From an uncultured Verrucomicrobiota bacterium (lineage in GTDB: Bacteria; Verrucomicrobiota; Verrucomicrobiia; Verrucomicrobiales; Verrucomicrobiaceae): 41,178 nucleotides of DNA. Position 1 is the first letter of the stretch. Each line of letters opens with the position of its first letter. Shown one piece after another: positions 26,306-34,595 of the stretch. The notes beneath the pieces are model-generated. The model worked only from the letters and a program-made list of their open reading frames with translations, was not told where the DNA came from and made no database searches. Position numbers and translations under genes: made by a program. The DNA lies in NCBI GenBank assembly GCA_903838675.1, contig CAILZI010000128.1, positions 1 through 41,178 of the forward strand, written 5' to 3'.

Positions 26306-28164
26306 GGTTCGGCTCCTTTCGCCGCCACTTTGACGGGACGTTCGTTGCGAATGGCCAGATGATCGAGGGTTTCCCGCACAATTTCAGCAAAAATTGGAGC
26401 TGCGATACGACCGCCACGAACCATCGCGGAGCTCTCGGCTTTCGGGTCATCGAGCATCACGAGACACACAAGCTTGGGATTGTCGATCGGGGCCATTCCC
26501 ACGAACGAGGTAAGGTAGGTGCCGTCGATATACTTTTTCTTTTCGGGATCATAGCGGCGGGTGGTGCCGGTTTTGCCTCCGACTCGAACTTCAGGCAGCG
26601 CACCACGTTTGCCGGTGCCCTCCAAAACGACCCCTTCAAGGAAATCGCGCAAGGTGGCGGCGGTCTTGGCCGTGCAAACCTGCCAGACCGGCTGCGGCGG
26701 CACGACTTCGGTTTCGCCACTGGGTTTGACAAAGCGGTCGATGAGGCGCGGCTTCATGAGCACGCCGCCGTTGGCAATGGCTCCGTAGGCCATGCACATT
26801 TGCAGTGGGGTGACTTTGACTTCATATCCGATGGGCATGCGTGAGTAGGTGGTGTTGCTCCACTTGCCGGTATTGAAACGACCAGCTTCTTCGCCGACGA
26901 GACCGATCCCGGTGGGAGCACCAAATCCAAACCTTGTGGCATAGTCGAGCATCATGTCCTGTCCAACACGTTTGCTGATTTTGTACATCCCAATGTTGCT
27001 GGAATGAACCAGCACGCCCTTCACAGTCTGCATGCCCAGCGGTTCATCGTCACTGAGCTTGATCTTTCGCACCGGGTCTTCGTAATGCATGTTGCCGCAG
27101 TCGATCATCTCCCCTGGGGTCACTTTGCGGTTGTCCAGCGCCGCCGCCAGGGTCACCACCTTGAAAATTGACCCCGGCTCATACGCCCCTGCGATGACGT
27201 GGTTGGTCCACGTGCTCTCGTCCGGATTGTTCAGATCGCGGTGCGGGCGTGCCGCCATGGCCAGCACCGTGCCGGTGTTGGGTTCGGTGACGACGATGAC
27301 CACCCGGCGGGCGTTGTTCGCCTTCCACGCACGCTCACAGATCGCCTCCACGTTGTCCTGCAGCTGCATGTCGATGGTGAGATGCACATCACTGCCATGC
27401 TTGGGATCATTGACCTGACCTCGGTAGGAAGGGAGTTCATGCCCCGACTTGTCACGTTCGATCAACTGCTCACCTGGAATGCCCGTGAGCTTCGCATCCA
27501 TGAGTTTTTCCACCCCCCAGCGCCCCTTGTTGCTGGTGTCGGTGTTGCCAAGCACCAGCGACAGACGATCCTGGGCAGGAAAGCGGCGTGCCACGGTGGG
27601 GCGCATGTGGATTCCGAAAATGTGCTCGTTCTTGAAAAGCTCGCCCCACTTCTTCGCGCTCTCTTCATCCACCTGTTTCGCCAGCACGATTTCAGGTTTG
27701 TCCGAAGCAATCAGGCTGCGGATTTCTTTTTCCGGCTGCGGCAGGATGCCTGCCAGCACCTTGGCCACATGGTCATGGTAGGCGGCCAGTGTCTGCGCCT
27801 CATCAAGCTGCTCACGCAGCTCGACGGCTTTCACTCCACGAATGGCCGCCAGATGATGCCTCACCGTGATCACCTCACGCAAATGCGTGCGGTCCGTGTA
27901 GACCTCCTGCACATCTTCATCATGCGCCAGGTATTCACCGCTCAGGTCCTTGATCGCCCCGCGATGCGCAGGCAGCACGATGTGGCGCTGATACTTCTGC
28001 GCCGCCAGCGCTGCCAGTCGCGGTGATTCCTTGATCTGGATGACTGCCAGACGCCACGTCACCAGGGAAAATCCCGCCAGCAGCACAAACAGCAGCAGCA
28101 GCATGCGGCGGCAAACCGGACGATCGCGGCGAAGCTGGATTTGATTTGGCAGTGGTTGACTCAC
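26302..28164 (-). CDS. ftsI: Septal peptidoglycan transpeptidase FtsI (PBP3-type, class B)
   Basis: 620 residues. A short cytoplasmic tail and a membrane anchor (about 20-42) are followed by a periplasmic pedestal domain and a transpeptidase domain. The penicillin-binding motifs are complete: SIFK at 332-335 (active Ser332), SSN at 388-390 and KTG at 531-533. It cross-links peptidoglycan at the division site together with FtsW. No PASTA domains are present. The length is slightly above E. coli FtsI. The start overlaps the ftsL-like stop, and the stop overlaps the murE start, both as ATGA. Confidence 0.95.
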   Translation of the reverse strand: MSQPLPNQIQLRRDRPVCRRMLLLLFVLLAGFSLVTWRLAVIQIKESPRLAALAAQKYQRHIVLPAHRGAIKDLSGEYLAHDEDVQEVYTDRTHLREVITVRHHLAAIRGVKAVELREQLDEAQTLAAYHDHVAKVLAGILPQPEKEIRSLIASDKPEIVLAKQVDEESAKKWGELFKNEHIFGIHMRPTVARRFPAQDRLSLVLGNTDTSNKGRWGVEKLMDAKLTGIPGEQLIERDKSGHELPSYRGQVNDPKHGSDVHLTIDMQLQDNVEAICERAWKANNARRVVIVVTEPNTGTVLAMAARPHRDLNNPDESTWTNHVIAGAYEPGSIFKVVTLAAALDNRKVTPGEMIDCGNMHYEDPVRKIKLSDDEPLGMQTVKGVLVHSSNIGMYKISKRVGQDMMLDYATRFGFGAPTGIGLVGEEAGRFNTGKWSNTTYSRMPIGYEVKVTPLQMCMAYGAIANGGVLMKPRLIDRFVKPSGETEVVPPQPVWQVCTAKTAATLRDFLEGVVLEGTGKRGALPEVRVGGKTGTTRRYDPEKKKYIDGTYLTSFVGMAPIDNPKLVCLVMLDDPKAESSAMVRGGRIAAPIFAEIVRETLDHLAIRNERPVKVAAKGAEP

Positions 28165-28547
28165 GGGGCCTTGGGCATGATTTGGGCGACAGATGGGTCC
28201 GCTACGGGTGCAGCGGCTTTCGCCGGCTGTTCAGGCAGCGGTTTGAGAAGGAGAATTCCATGCTTCGTGATCGGACGCAGCAGGGTGCCTGCATTGGTAA
28301 GGCGCGGCTGCACGCGGTCGCGTGTCAGCATCGTTTCAATGCGGTTGTTCAGGGCCAGAATCTCGGCATTCAGCAGCCGCATGTCGGCTTCGACCTTGCG
28401 CTGCTCCTCACCCAGCGCACGCACCCGGTTCTTGCTCACGACTATCCCGAGTCCGACGAGCGCGAGCGAGGCGACCACGATCAGGATCGCCGTGATCGTG
28501 GAAAGGCCAAGGCTGTTGCGATAGCGGTTGCGCGTGCGTGGTTTCAT
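28161..28547 (-). CDS. ftsL: FtsL-like division protein
   Basis: 128 residues: a basic N-terminus (MKPRTRNRYRN), one transmembrane helix (about 15-37), then a heptad-like stretch (VRALGEEQRKVEADMRLLNAEILALNNRIETML) that would form a coiled coil, and a Pro/Ala-rich tail. Sequence identity across FtsL proteins is low, so the call rests on this topology and on position between rsmH and ftsI, where ftsL sits in most dcw clusters. FtsL normally pairs with FtsB and scaffolds FtsWI. It overlaps rsmH and ftsI by four bases each. Confidence 0.75.
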   Translation of the reverse strand: MKPRTRNRYRNSLGLSTITAILIVVASLALVGLGIVVSKNRVRALGEEQRKVEADMRLLNAEILALNNRIETMLTRDRVQPRLTNAGTLLRPITKHGILLLKPLPEQPAKAAAPVADPSVAQIMPKAP

Positions 28548-29476
28548 ACGGGGAGTCGTTCGGCGACGCGCAGCACCGCGCTGCGCGCACGTGGGTTCAT
28601 TTCGATCTCTTGCGGCGTCGCCTGCACAGGCTTACGCGTGATAAGTTTCAGCACGCAGTCCGGGTTTTTGCGCGCCTCCGGCCACTCAGGGCGGTCAATG
28701 AACGGCGCAGCCAGGTGCTGCAGCGTTTGTTTGACGATGCGGTCTTCCAGCGAGTGAAAGGAGATCACCGCCAGCCTGCCACCAGGCTTCAACCAGCGCG
28801 GCGCTGCGGCAAGAAAATCGTGCAATGCGGCCAGCTCATCATTCACCGCAATGCGCAGGGCCTGAAACACCAGCGTCGCTGGATGGCGCTTCCCACGCTT
28901 CGGCGCTGCGGCGGAAACGATGTCAGCAAGCTGGAACGTCGTGCGGATGGGCTTCGCCGTGCGCGCTTTGACAATCGCCCGTGCAATGCGGCGGCCATTC
29001 GGCTCCTCGCCATACTCAAAGAAAATGCGCATGAGTTCTGCTTCATCCTCGGTGTTCACGAGATCTGCTGCAGTGCGTGACGATTCCGTGTCCATCCGCA
29101 GATCCAGCGGGCCGTCCCTCATGAAGGAGAAGCCGCGCGCGGCATCATCGAGCTGGTGGCTCGACACTCCAATATCAACCAGCATGCCGTCAAAACCCGA
29201 AACCCCGGTCTCTTCCACGATCTGCGGGAAGTTGCGGAAGTTCCCTCGCAGCGCGCAGAACTGCGCTGCAAAGGGCTTCAACCGTTCGGTAGCATGTTTA
29301 AGCGCATTTTGATCCTGATCCATCGCCACCACTCGTGCCCCATGCTGGAGCAGCGCCTCCGAATGCCCGCCACCACCGAGGGTGCCGTCAAAATAGAGCT
29401 TGCCTGGGGCAGGCTCCAGCAAGGCCACGACTTCGGCCAAAAGCACCGGTGCATGGTAAAAAGGCAGATTTCTCAC
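28544..29476 (-). CDS. rsmH: 16S rRNA (cytosine1402-N4)-methyltransferase
   Basis: 310 residues from GTG 29476. RsmH methylates N4 of C1402 in 16S rRNA using SAM. Motifs: FYHAPVLLAEVVALL, the SAM loop YFDGTLGGGGHSEALL, VAMDQDQNALKHA, MLVDIGVSSHQLDDAARGFS, RIARAIVKAR and AVISFHSLEDRIVKQTL. The frame is open about 111 codons further upstream (ATGs at 29575, 29734 and 29809), but that part shows no family similarity and is Gly/Pro-rich. The GTG sits eight residues before the conserved FYHAPVLL and gives the normal family length. Start choice is the main doubt. It is the first gene of the dcw run; no mraZ precedes it. Confidence 0.92.
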   Translation of the reverse strand: MRNLPFYHAPVLLAEVVALLEPAPGKLYFDGTLGGGGHSEALLQHGARVVAMDQDQNALKHATERLKPFAAQFCALRGNFRNFPQIVEETGVSGFDGMLVDIGVSSHQLDDAARGFSFMRDGPLDLRMDTESSRTAADLVNTEDEAELMRIFFEYGEEPNGRRIARAIVKARTAKPIRTTFQLADIVSAAAPKRGKRHPATLVFQALRIAVNDELAALHDFLAAAPRWLKPGGRLAVISFHSLEDRIVKQTLQHLAAPFIDRPEWPEARKNPDCVLKLITRKPVQATPQEIEMNPRARSAVLRVAERLPV

Positions 29477-29666
29477 AGCAGCTTCAGATGGAGCAGGTTC
29501 GGGCGACTCCCCTCCTCCCCCAGCGCCTTCTCTTGTCACCAACGTGCCACGCCCCCAGGGCATCAGGTCATCCATGGCGTCTGTCGCACCGAACCAAGCC
29601 CAGCCTCCCACTTGAGAAAATTCAATCAGTCTGGAAATCCCAGCAAACCATTTCCTCACGAACGCC

Positions 29667-29695
29667 CACTCCCGTCGGACTGGCCGGGGGGAGTG
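29667..29695 (-). other. Strong hairpin in the dcw leader
   Basis: CACTCCC (29667-29673) pairs perfectly with GGGAGTG (29689-29695), with further GC pairing possible in the 15-base interior. It lies between the proposed promoter (29812-29841) and the rsmH start. No T-tract follows in the direction of dcw transcription, so it is not an ordinary terminator. Function is unknown. Confidence 0.45.
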
Positions 29696-29811
29696 TCGCG
29701 ACAAAGGGAAACCTATTGTTGAGAGCGCGTTCATCAAAGAAACGGAATTGCAGAGCTGTCGGATTTTCGAAGTGTGACAGAAAAGCCGCAAACCTAAAAT
29801 TCTAACCAACC

Positions 29812-29841
29812 TTTATAATCTAGAGATCGTATTCTTGGCAA
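29812..29841 (-). promoter_or_regulatory. Sigma-70-like promoter for the dcw operon
   Basis: On the minus strand, TTGCCA (29841-29836; five of six to TTGACA) and TATAAA (29817-29812; five of six to TATAAT) are separated by 18 bases in an AT-rich gap. Transcription would start near 29805, giving a leader of about 330 bases before the GTG of rsmH. The rest of the gap to 30143 holds no convincing gene. Confidence 0.5.
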
Positions 29842-30143
29842 TCGTCTATTTTCAGAATTTTCACCTTTTTATAGAATGGCGAGAATACTGTTCATTCGAT
29901 CAACTAGAGGTTTTAGAGATACCCTCAAACTGAGTCTGGCACTGACTCGCTCCTCAACAAGGAAAGACCGTATCTTTCTACCGCAGATCCACCCAAACAG
30001 GGAAACAAGACGCTCTTACAACCTTCTTTAACTTTTTTCGACGCCATAATATTTGCGCCTCCATCCCAAGAGGAATCTCGACAGAAGGGAGGAAGTATTG
30101 CTAGCCTCGCAGAAATTGAAACAATTCCGCCCCACTAACCACC

Positions 30144-30758
30144 ATGGCCAAAAAACCTGCTCCCAAGAAGGCACCTGCTAAAAAGCCTGCAGCATCCAAA
30201 AAGCAGGCCATGGCTAAAAAGAAGATTCTCACGGTGAAGAAAGCGGCTCCGGCTAAGAAAAAGGTGGAGGTGGTAAAACCCAAGGCCGTTGCAAAGCCGG
30301 CACCCGCCAAAAAGGCTGAGCCCGCGCCTGTCTTTGAAACTCCTGCTCCGGTTCCTGCAACTCCATCTGTTGCATCCGTCGCAAAGGTTGTGATGAAGAA
30401 CGGCGAAGGTGGTGCTGCGGCGCTGACCATTGCCGCCCAGGCCTCCGCAGGAGCCGCCGCCAATGGCAACTCACATCCCGCCAACATCCTGGTGCTCGTC
30501 AGCAGCAGCGGCTGGCCTGTCACAGATCTGACGAAAGATCACTTCACCCTGATGGAGTACTTTGAAGTGCCCGGCCAGCAGGCTCCCTTCAGCAACAACA
30601 TCACCTCCTTCCGCAACGTCGGTACCGGTGCCTACCTGCTCCAGGTCAAGCCCATCAATGGCGCCCCCTGGCGCAGCGGCCACCACCTCGCCCAAATCCT
30701 CGTCTCCTCCGCCGATGATCGCCAGGGCCAGGGTGCGGTCAAACTGATCATCCGCTAG
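30144..30758 (+). CDS. Protein with histone H1-like Lys/Ala/Pro tail and a C-terminal globular domain
   Basis: 204 residues, no family recognised. Residues 1-60 consist of KKPA, APAKK and KKAAP-type repeats like histone H1 or bacterial Hc1-like tails, a sign of nucleic-acid binding. A Pro/Ala linker (61-110) leads to a compact domain (about 112-204) with alternating hydrophobic strands (NILVLVSSSGWPV, FTLMEYFEV, GAYLLQVKP, HLAQILVSS, GAVKLIIR), suggestive of a beta-sandwich. It has no signal peptide. It is divergent from the dcw cluster over an AT-rich gap. The ATG at 30144 is the first of the lysine-rich frame; a GGGAGG lies about 50 bases upstream, too far to serve it directly. Confidence 0.8.
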   Translation: MAKKPAPKKAPAKKPAASKKQAMAKKKILTVKKAAPAKKKVEVVKPKAVAKPAPAKKAEPAPVFETPAPVPATPSVASVAKVVMKNGEGGAAALTIAAQASAGAAANGNSHPANILVLVSSSGWPVTDLTKDHFTLMEYFEVPGQQAPFSNNITSFRNVGTGAYLLQVKPINGAPWRSGHHLAQILVSSADDRQGQGAVKLIIR

Positions 30759-31060
30759 CACCTGCGACGAGTAAATCCTACTCGTCCTCCTACTCCTACT
30801 CGTCCTCGATCAATCTGCGCCGCCACACCCTGCGAGCCGAGCCCTCATAGCAACTCGGTATCCGCAAAATCGTTCTCGATCACAGCGAAGAGTCTCAAGT
30901 CACAAGCTGCTTCCGGTCCTGCGCCAGCCTCTTCGTACGTAGTTCGGGTTTCAGCCCGTTCCGGGCTCCTCCTTTTCCTCCTTGAAAAACAGGATGAAAG
31001 AGGCCTCCCCACCTTTTCACTTTTTACTTACCCCTTTTCACTTTCTCCCTTTCCGCTAGC
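30759..31060. other. Intergenic gap with short inverted and direct repeats, no gene
   Basis: About 300 bases without a supported gene. It contains GACGAGTA-AATCC-TACTCGTC (30766-30786, perfect 8-bp stem without a T-tract), pyrimidine-rich CTACTCGTCCTC repeats, the palindrome GCCCG-TTC-CGGGC (30954-30966), and two copies of CCTTTTCACTTT near 31012 and 31031. The first hairpin may mark the end of the preceding transcript. Confidence 0.5.
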
Positions 31061-32119
31061 ATGCGCCGCATGAACCGCCGCTCCTTCCTCGCGCAATCCC
31101 TCGCCGCCACCGCTGCCGCATCCCTTTCCCAGGCTGCCACAGGCGCCAAACTCGCCCTCGGCCTCGATCACTTCGCCGTCCGCGCCACCGGCTGGAAAGC
31201 CGCGCAGTTCATCGACTACGCCGCGTCCTTGAAGCTCGACACCATGTTCATCTCCGAACTGCATGTGTTTGAAAACTTCGAAGAAGCGTATCTCAAAAGC
31301 CTCAAAGAACAGGCCGATCGCGCCGGACTGAAACTCTACGTCGGCACCGGCAGCGTCTGCAAAACCTCCAACACCTGGAAGGACATCTACGGCACCCCTG
31401 AAGAGCACCTCAGCCTCACCATCCGCATCGCCAAGACGCTCGGTTCACCTGTCGCACGCTGCTACCTCGGCAATCAGAAAGACCGTAGCACCGACGGCGG
31501 CATCCAGAAACACATCGAAGAAATCGTCAAAACCATCAAGGCCTGCCAGTCCAAAGCCGAAGGCGAAGGCATCAAGATCGCCGTCGAAAATCACGCCGGC
31601 GACATGCAGTCCCACGAACTCAAAGCCCTCATCGAAGCCGCCGGCAAAGGGTACGTCGGTGCCAACATCGACCCCGGCAACGCCGTCTGGGCCCTCGAAG
31701 AACCCATGCTCCACCTCGAAGCCCTCGGACCCCTCACCATCTGCAGCAGCGTCCGCGACAGCATGCTCTGGGAGGACGAAAACGGTGCCGTCGTCCAATG
31801 GACCGCCGTCGGTGAAGGCCTCGTCGATTACAAAGCCTACGCCAAACGCTTCGCCGAGCTCGCCCCCGGCGTCCCTCTTCAAGTCGAAACCATCTCCGGT
31901 TTCGCCCGCCCCTTCTCGTGGAAGAAAGACGAGTTCTGGAACATCTTCCCCAACCACCGCGACACCCCCATGTTCAAAGCCTGGCTCGACATGGCCAAAC
32001 GCGGCCACAAGATCGACAGCTTCAAAGCCCCCGACGGCCCCGCCAAAAAAGACGCCGAGATCGCCTACCAAAAAGGCGAAGCCGAACGCAGCTTCACCTG
32101 GCTGCGCGCCAATGCGTAA
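31061..32119 (+). CDS. Tat-exported sugar phosphate isomerase/epimerase-like TIM-barrel protein
   Basis: 352 residues. The N-terminus MNRRSFLAQSLAATAAASLS is a twin-arginine signal (RRSFL). The mature part has the xylose-isomerase-like/AP-endonuclease-2 fold: LDHFAVRATGWKAAQFIDYAASLKLDTMFIS, KLYVGTGS, then IKIAVENHAGDMQS and GYVGANIDPGNAVWALEEP. The Glu in VENHAG, the Asp in NIDPGN and the Glu in QVETISG fit the metal ligands of this family. Such exported members are common in Verrucomicrobia and Planctomycetes, with unknown carbohydrate-related substrates. A second ATG three codons downstream (31070) would leave the Tat motif intact. No obvious operon partner. Confidence 0.85.
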   Translation: MRRMNRRSFLAQSLAATAAASLSQAATGAKLALGLDHFAVRATGWKAAQFIDYAASLKLDTMFISELHVFENFEEAYLKSLKEQADRAGLKLYVGTGSVCKTSNTWKDIYGTPEEHLSLTIRIAKTLGSPVARCYLGNQKDRSTDGGIQKHIEEIVKTIKACQSKAEGEGIKIAVENHAGDMQSHELKALIEAAGKGYVGANIDPGNAVWALEEPMLHLEALGPLTICSSVRDSMLWEDENGAVVQWTAVGEGLVDYKAYAKRFAELAPGVPLQVETISGFARPFSWKKDEFWNIFPNHRDTPMFKAWLDMAKRGHKIDSFKAPDGPAKKDAEIAYQKGEAERSFTWLRANA

Positions 32120-32189
32120 GCAGCGTTGAATCAAAGCAGGCTTCTTCACCCTTCCCTCCTCTTCCTCCCTCGGCATTTTCGTTTGCATA

Positions 32190-32310
32190 ACATTGGCTCC
32201 CGGAGGGAGCTGAGAGACAAGCCGGTGGTGAAGTGAGCCTTGCCGAGCGAGAACCACCGGATCGCGTACAAGGCACGTACCCGATCAAAGTCGCATGCCG
32301 GAGGTATGCG
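32190..32310. repeat. Cluster of intergenic palindromes
   Basis: Three perfect or near-perfect inverted repeats in about 120 bases: GCTCCC-GGA-GGGAGC (32196-32210), CCGGTGGT (32222-32229) with ACCACCGG (32253-32260), and GCATGCC-GGA-GGTATGC (32293-32309, one mismatch). No coding frame is supported between 32120 and 32400. The convergent genes on both sides end here, so the hairpins may also limit read-through. Confidence 0.65.
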
Positions 32311-32400
32311 AGAAGCTTTCAACCGTCCAGCGTTCGCGCACGGCTCTCGCCTAGGCTCCGGGGGCGGCAGCGCTTCCACCTCGCCCGCAACGACTGCAAT

Positions 32401-34200
32401 TCAGGACCTGAGGCTAAGTACAAACTTTGCGAGCTCCATGACTTGCTCATCATTCAAAGTTTCGTGCCCTGGCATGTCCGTTCCAAAGATGCCAAACTTG
32501 ATGATCCTCTGAATTTTGAGTTCTCGGTCGGCAGACTCTGGCGACCAGATGAAAGGCCCCTTCACCAGATTGGCCGGCACTTTGCCCAGCTTGGCTGCCA
32601 TGACCCCGTTGCCAGTTCCATCGGCACCGTGGCACAGCGCGCATTGTCGGTTAAACAAATCCTTCCCCATCATGCTTGGGGCATGGCTCTCGGCAGGCTG
32701 CCAGGTCGAGGCCTTCGCCACGATAGCAGGCGCATCGGCTGTTCCCAACTGCCGCAGATAGGCCACGAGATCGTCTCCTCTCTCAGTCTCAAACAAGCTG
32801 GCGTAAGATGGCATGGCGCTGCCCGGTGAAAACAACTGCGGATTGATGAAGTGCTGCTTTAACCACACCGCCGACCTGCGCACCGCCAGGGTGGAAAGGT
32901 CAGGCCCCTGGCGCCGGTTGCCAATCAACACCGGCCTCGCTTCAACCATGTTGGAACGCGAGGGCCCCCAGTATTCATCATCCCGTGTTGCGGGCCTCAC
33001 AAACTGAGAATGGCAGTGGATGCAGCCTTCCGAAAGATAGACCTGCCTGCCACGCTCGGTCGCAGTGGCAGAAGAATTCGCCGCGTGGGTCCGTGGCCAG
33101 CAGGCGACAACACCAACCAGCAGAACCGCTGCTGCAGATCGCCAATGCTTCACCGATGGAAAAAACATCACTCCGCAAACAACCACACCTGAGATGAAAA
33201 TAAATTCGTGCGGCACGCGATGCAGCGATTGCGCCATCCCAATGCCATTCGCTGAGCCAAACCAGCCTGCGACAGCAAAGACCCATGCAGCTTTCCAGGC
33301 AGCATCACGCGGATTTGCAGCACCTGAAAACCACCCCGGCCATGCCACCAAAGCCACCGAATAAAGCGAAACCGCAATCGGATAGAGCAAGCCACCCAGC
33401 ATCCTTGATGAGTCATGATTCACCGCCAGTGCTGCAACCGCCAGAAGGCCCCATGCAATGGCAGGCAGCAGCCGTGCTGGCCCGCGCTGCAGCCAGACAC
33501 CAGCAATCAGTGCCGCGAGAAGATGAATGACAGCGTTTCGCCACAGCAAAGTCTCTCCCCAAGTACCCTGCTTCAAATCCGCTGCATGCTGAATGATGAA
33601 GAATGCCGCTGAGTCCAGCCACACCAGTGCCGTGAACAGCAGCACGGCCAGTGAGAAGGGCATCTCTCGGGCCTTCGGCTCGCATGAGTCCCCCGCCTTG
33701 GCTGGAACACACACAGCCCCAAGGAGAGCGAACACAGTGGCAACACCAGCCTGCTGAGAAGGAGGCAGTGAAAACACCCACGGCAGATTGCAGCACGCAT
33801 AGCCGATTCCCGTTCCGATGCCCACATGCACCAGGCTGCACCAAGAACGAAGCATCGTCGCAAGACTGACCGTGCAAAGCCCAACCGCGACTCCAGTAAT
33901 CATGGCCACGACAATCAAGCAAGGAAGCCCCGTCACCCAGGGAACAATGCCTGCTGCAGCCGCCCCAAGCAGCAGACCCGTTTGAACCTTGCGCGCAGAT
34001 GCTCCCTTCCACGCCACCCAAAAGCCGGAAGCAATGCCCATCAATGCCATCAATCCGAGGGCCGTTTTCTCGAACGTTTCCGCATCATGTCCTGCCACCT
34101 GACCACGCAGCAGCTCCACAAAAGCAAACTGCGCAAAGAGGAGGAAGTAGCCGTACACAGCCGCTGTCACCACGGCGGCTCTCATTGCAGTGGCTTTCAT
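32401..34200 (-). CDS. Fusion of MFS-like membrane domain with CcoO-like and CcoP-like cytochrome c domains
   Basis: 599 residues from ATG 34200, which overlaps the stop of the preceding gene (ATGA). The first about 375 residues hold twelve to thirteen hydrophobic segments arranged like a major-facilitator permease. A periplasmic part follows. Heme c motif CIHCH at 393-397 continues as SQFVRP, with RQGPDLSTL and a Met ligand in GSAMPSY (Met463); this is the pattern of CcoO of cbb3 oxidases. A second heme c motif CALCH at 520-524 has its Met in GTDMPG (Met576), like CcoP-type domains. It probably passes electrons on the periplasmic side, but whether the MFS part transports anything is unknown. 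It is the last gene of the operon beginning at 38605. Confidence 0.85.
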   Translation of the reverse strand: MKATAMRAAVVTAAVYGYFLLFAQFAFVELLRGQVAGHDAETFEKTALGLMALMGIASGFWVAWKGASARKVQTGLLLGAAAAGIVPWVTGLPCLIVVAMITGVAVGLCTVSLATMLRSWCSLVHVGIGTGIGYACCNLPWVFSLPPSQQAGVATVFALLGAVCVPAKAGDSCEPKAREMPFSLAVLLFTALVWLDSAAFFIIQHAADLKQGTWGETLLWRNAVIHLLAALIAGVWLQRGPARLLPAIAWGLLAVAALAVNHDSSRMLGGLLYPIAVSLYSVALVAWPGWFSGAANPRDAAWKAAWVFAVAGWFGSANGIGMAQSLHRVPHEFIFISGVVVCGVMFFPSVKHWRSAAAVLLVGVVACWPRTHAANSSATATERGRQVYLSEGCIHCHSQFVRPATRDDEYWGPSRSNMVEARPVLIGNRRQGPDLSTLAVRRSAVWLKQHFINPQLFSPGSAMPSYASLFETERGDDLVAYLRQLGTADAPAIVAKASTWQPAESHAPSMMGKDLFNRQCALCHGADGTGNGVMAAKLGKVPANLVKGPFIWSPESADRELKIQRIIKFGIFGTDMPGHETLNDEQVMELAKFVLSLRS

Positions 34201-34595
34201 CCTTCCCCTCCTTTCCACCATCCGGCGCGCAGCACGGCCCCTTGGCCCAGCGCGACCACTCCATCGGTCACCGCCACCAGCAGCCACGCTGATGGCAGAT
34301 TTCCCGAAAAGATCTCAGCCACCAAAAAGCACGCAACTGCCAAACGGACCACCGCTGTAAAAATCCACACCGTTTCCGCTTCACGACTTCCTTTCAGCAC
34401 CAGCGCATAACTCAGCCCCACAGAGCCGATGAAGACCCCCATCCAGCTCAAAAAAATCAATGCTGCAGGCGCGACCTCCGGCACCTGCATCAAGCGCAGA
34501 GTCTGTGCGGGAGCAAACACTAGCATCAGCCCGGTGCATGCATCCATGCCGCCAACAGCCAGACTCCAGAGACGTAGAAACTTGAGACGATTCAT
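34197..34595 (-). CDS. Small four-helix membrane protein
   Basis: 132 residues from ATG 34595, which overlaps the stop of the oxidase-like gene; its own stop overlaps the next start, so it is firmly inside the operon. Four hydrophobic segments are seen (about 8-26, 42-62, 71-90 and 98-118), with no cysteines in heme motifs and no conserved His pattern. The family was not recognised. It may be an accessory subunit of the membrane complex encoded on either side. Confidence 0.75.
   Translation of the reverse strand: MNRLKFLRLWSLAVGGMDACTGLMLVFAPAQTLRLMQVPEVAPAALIFLSWMGVFIGSVGLSYALVLKGSREAETVWIFTAVVRLAVACFLVAEIFSGNLPSAWLLVAVTDGVVALGQGAVLRAGWWKGGEG

Noticed and set aside
29600..29630. TGGG-type repeats resembling MraZ-binding boxes upstream of rsmH
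   Set aside because: The TGGG units are spaced 8 bases apart instead of the expected 10 and no mraZ gene is present; chance is sufficient.
30085..30175. Possible small upstream frame after GGGAGG, starting at a TTG before the histone-like gene
   Set aside because: About 28 codons overlapping the next gene, with a rare start and no conserved features.
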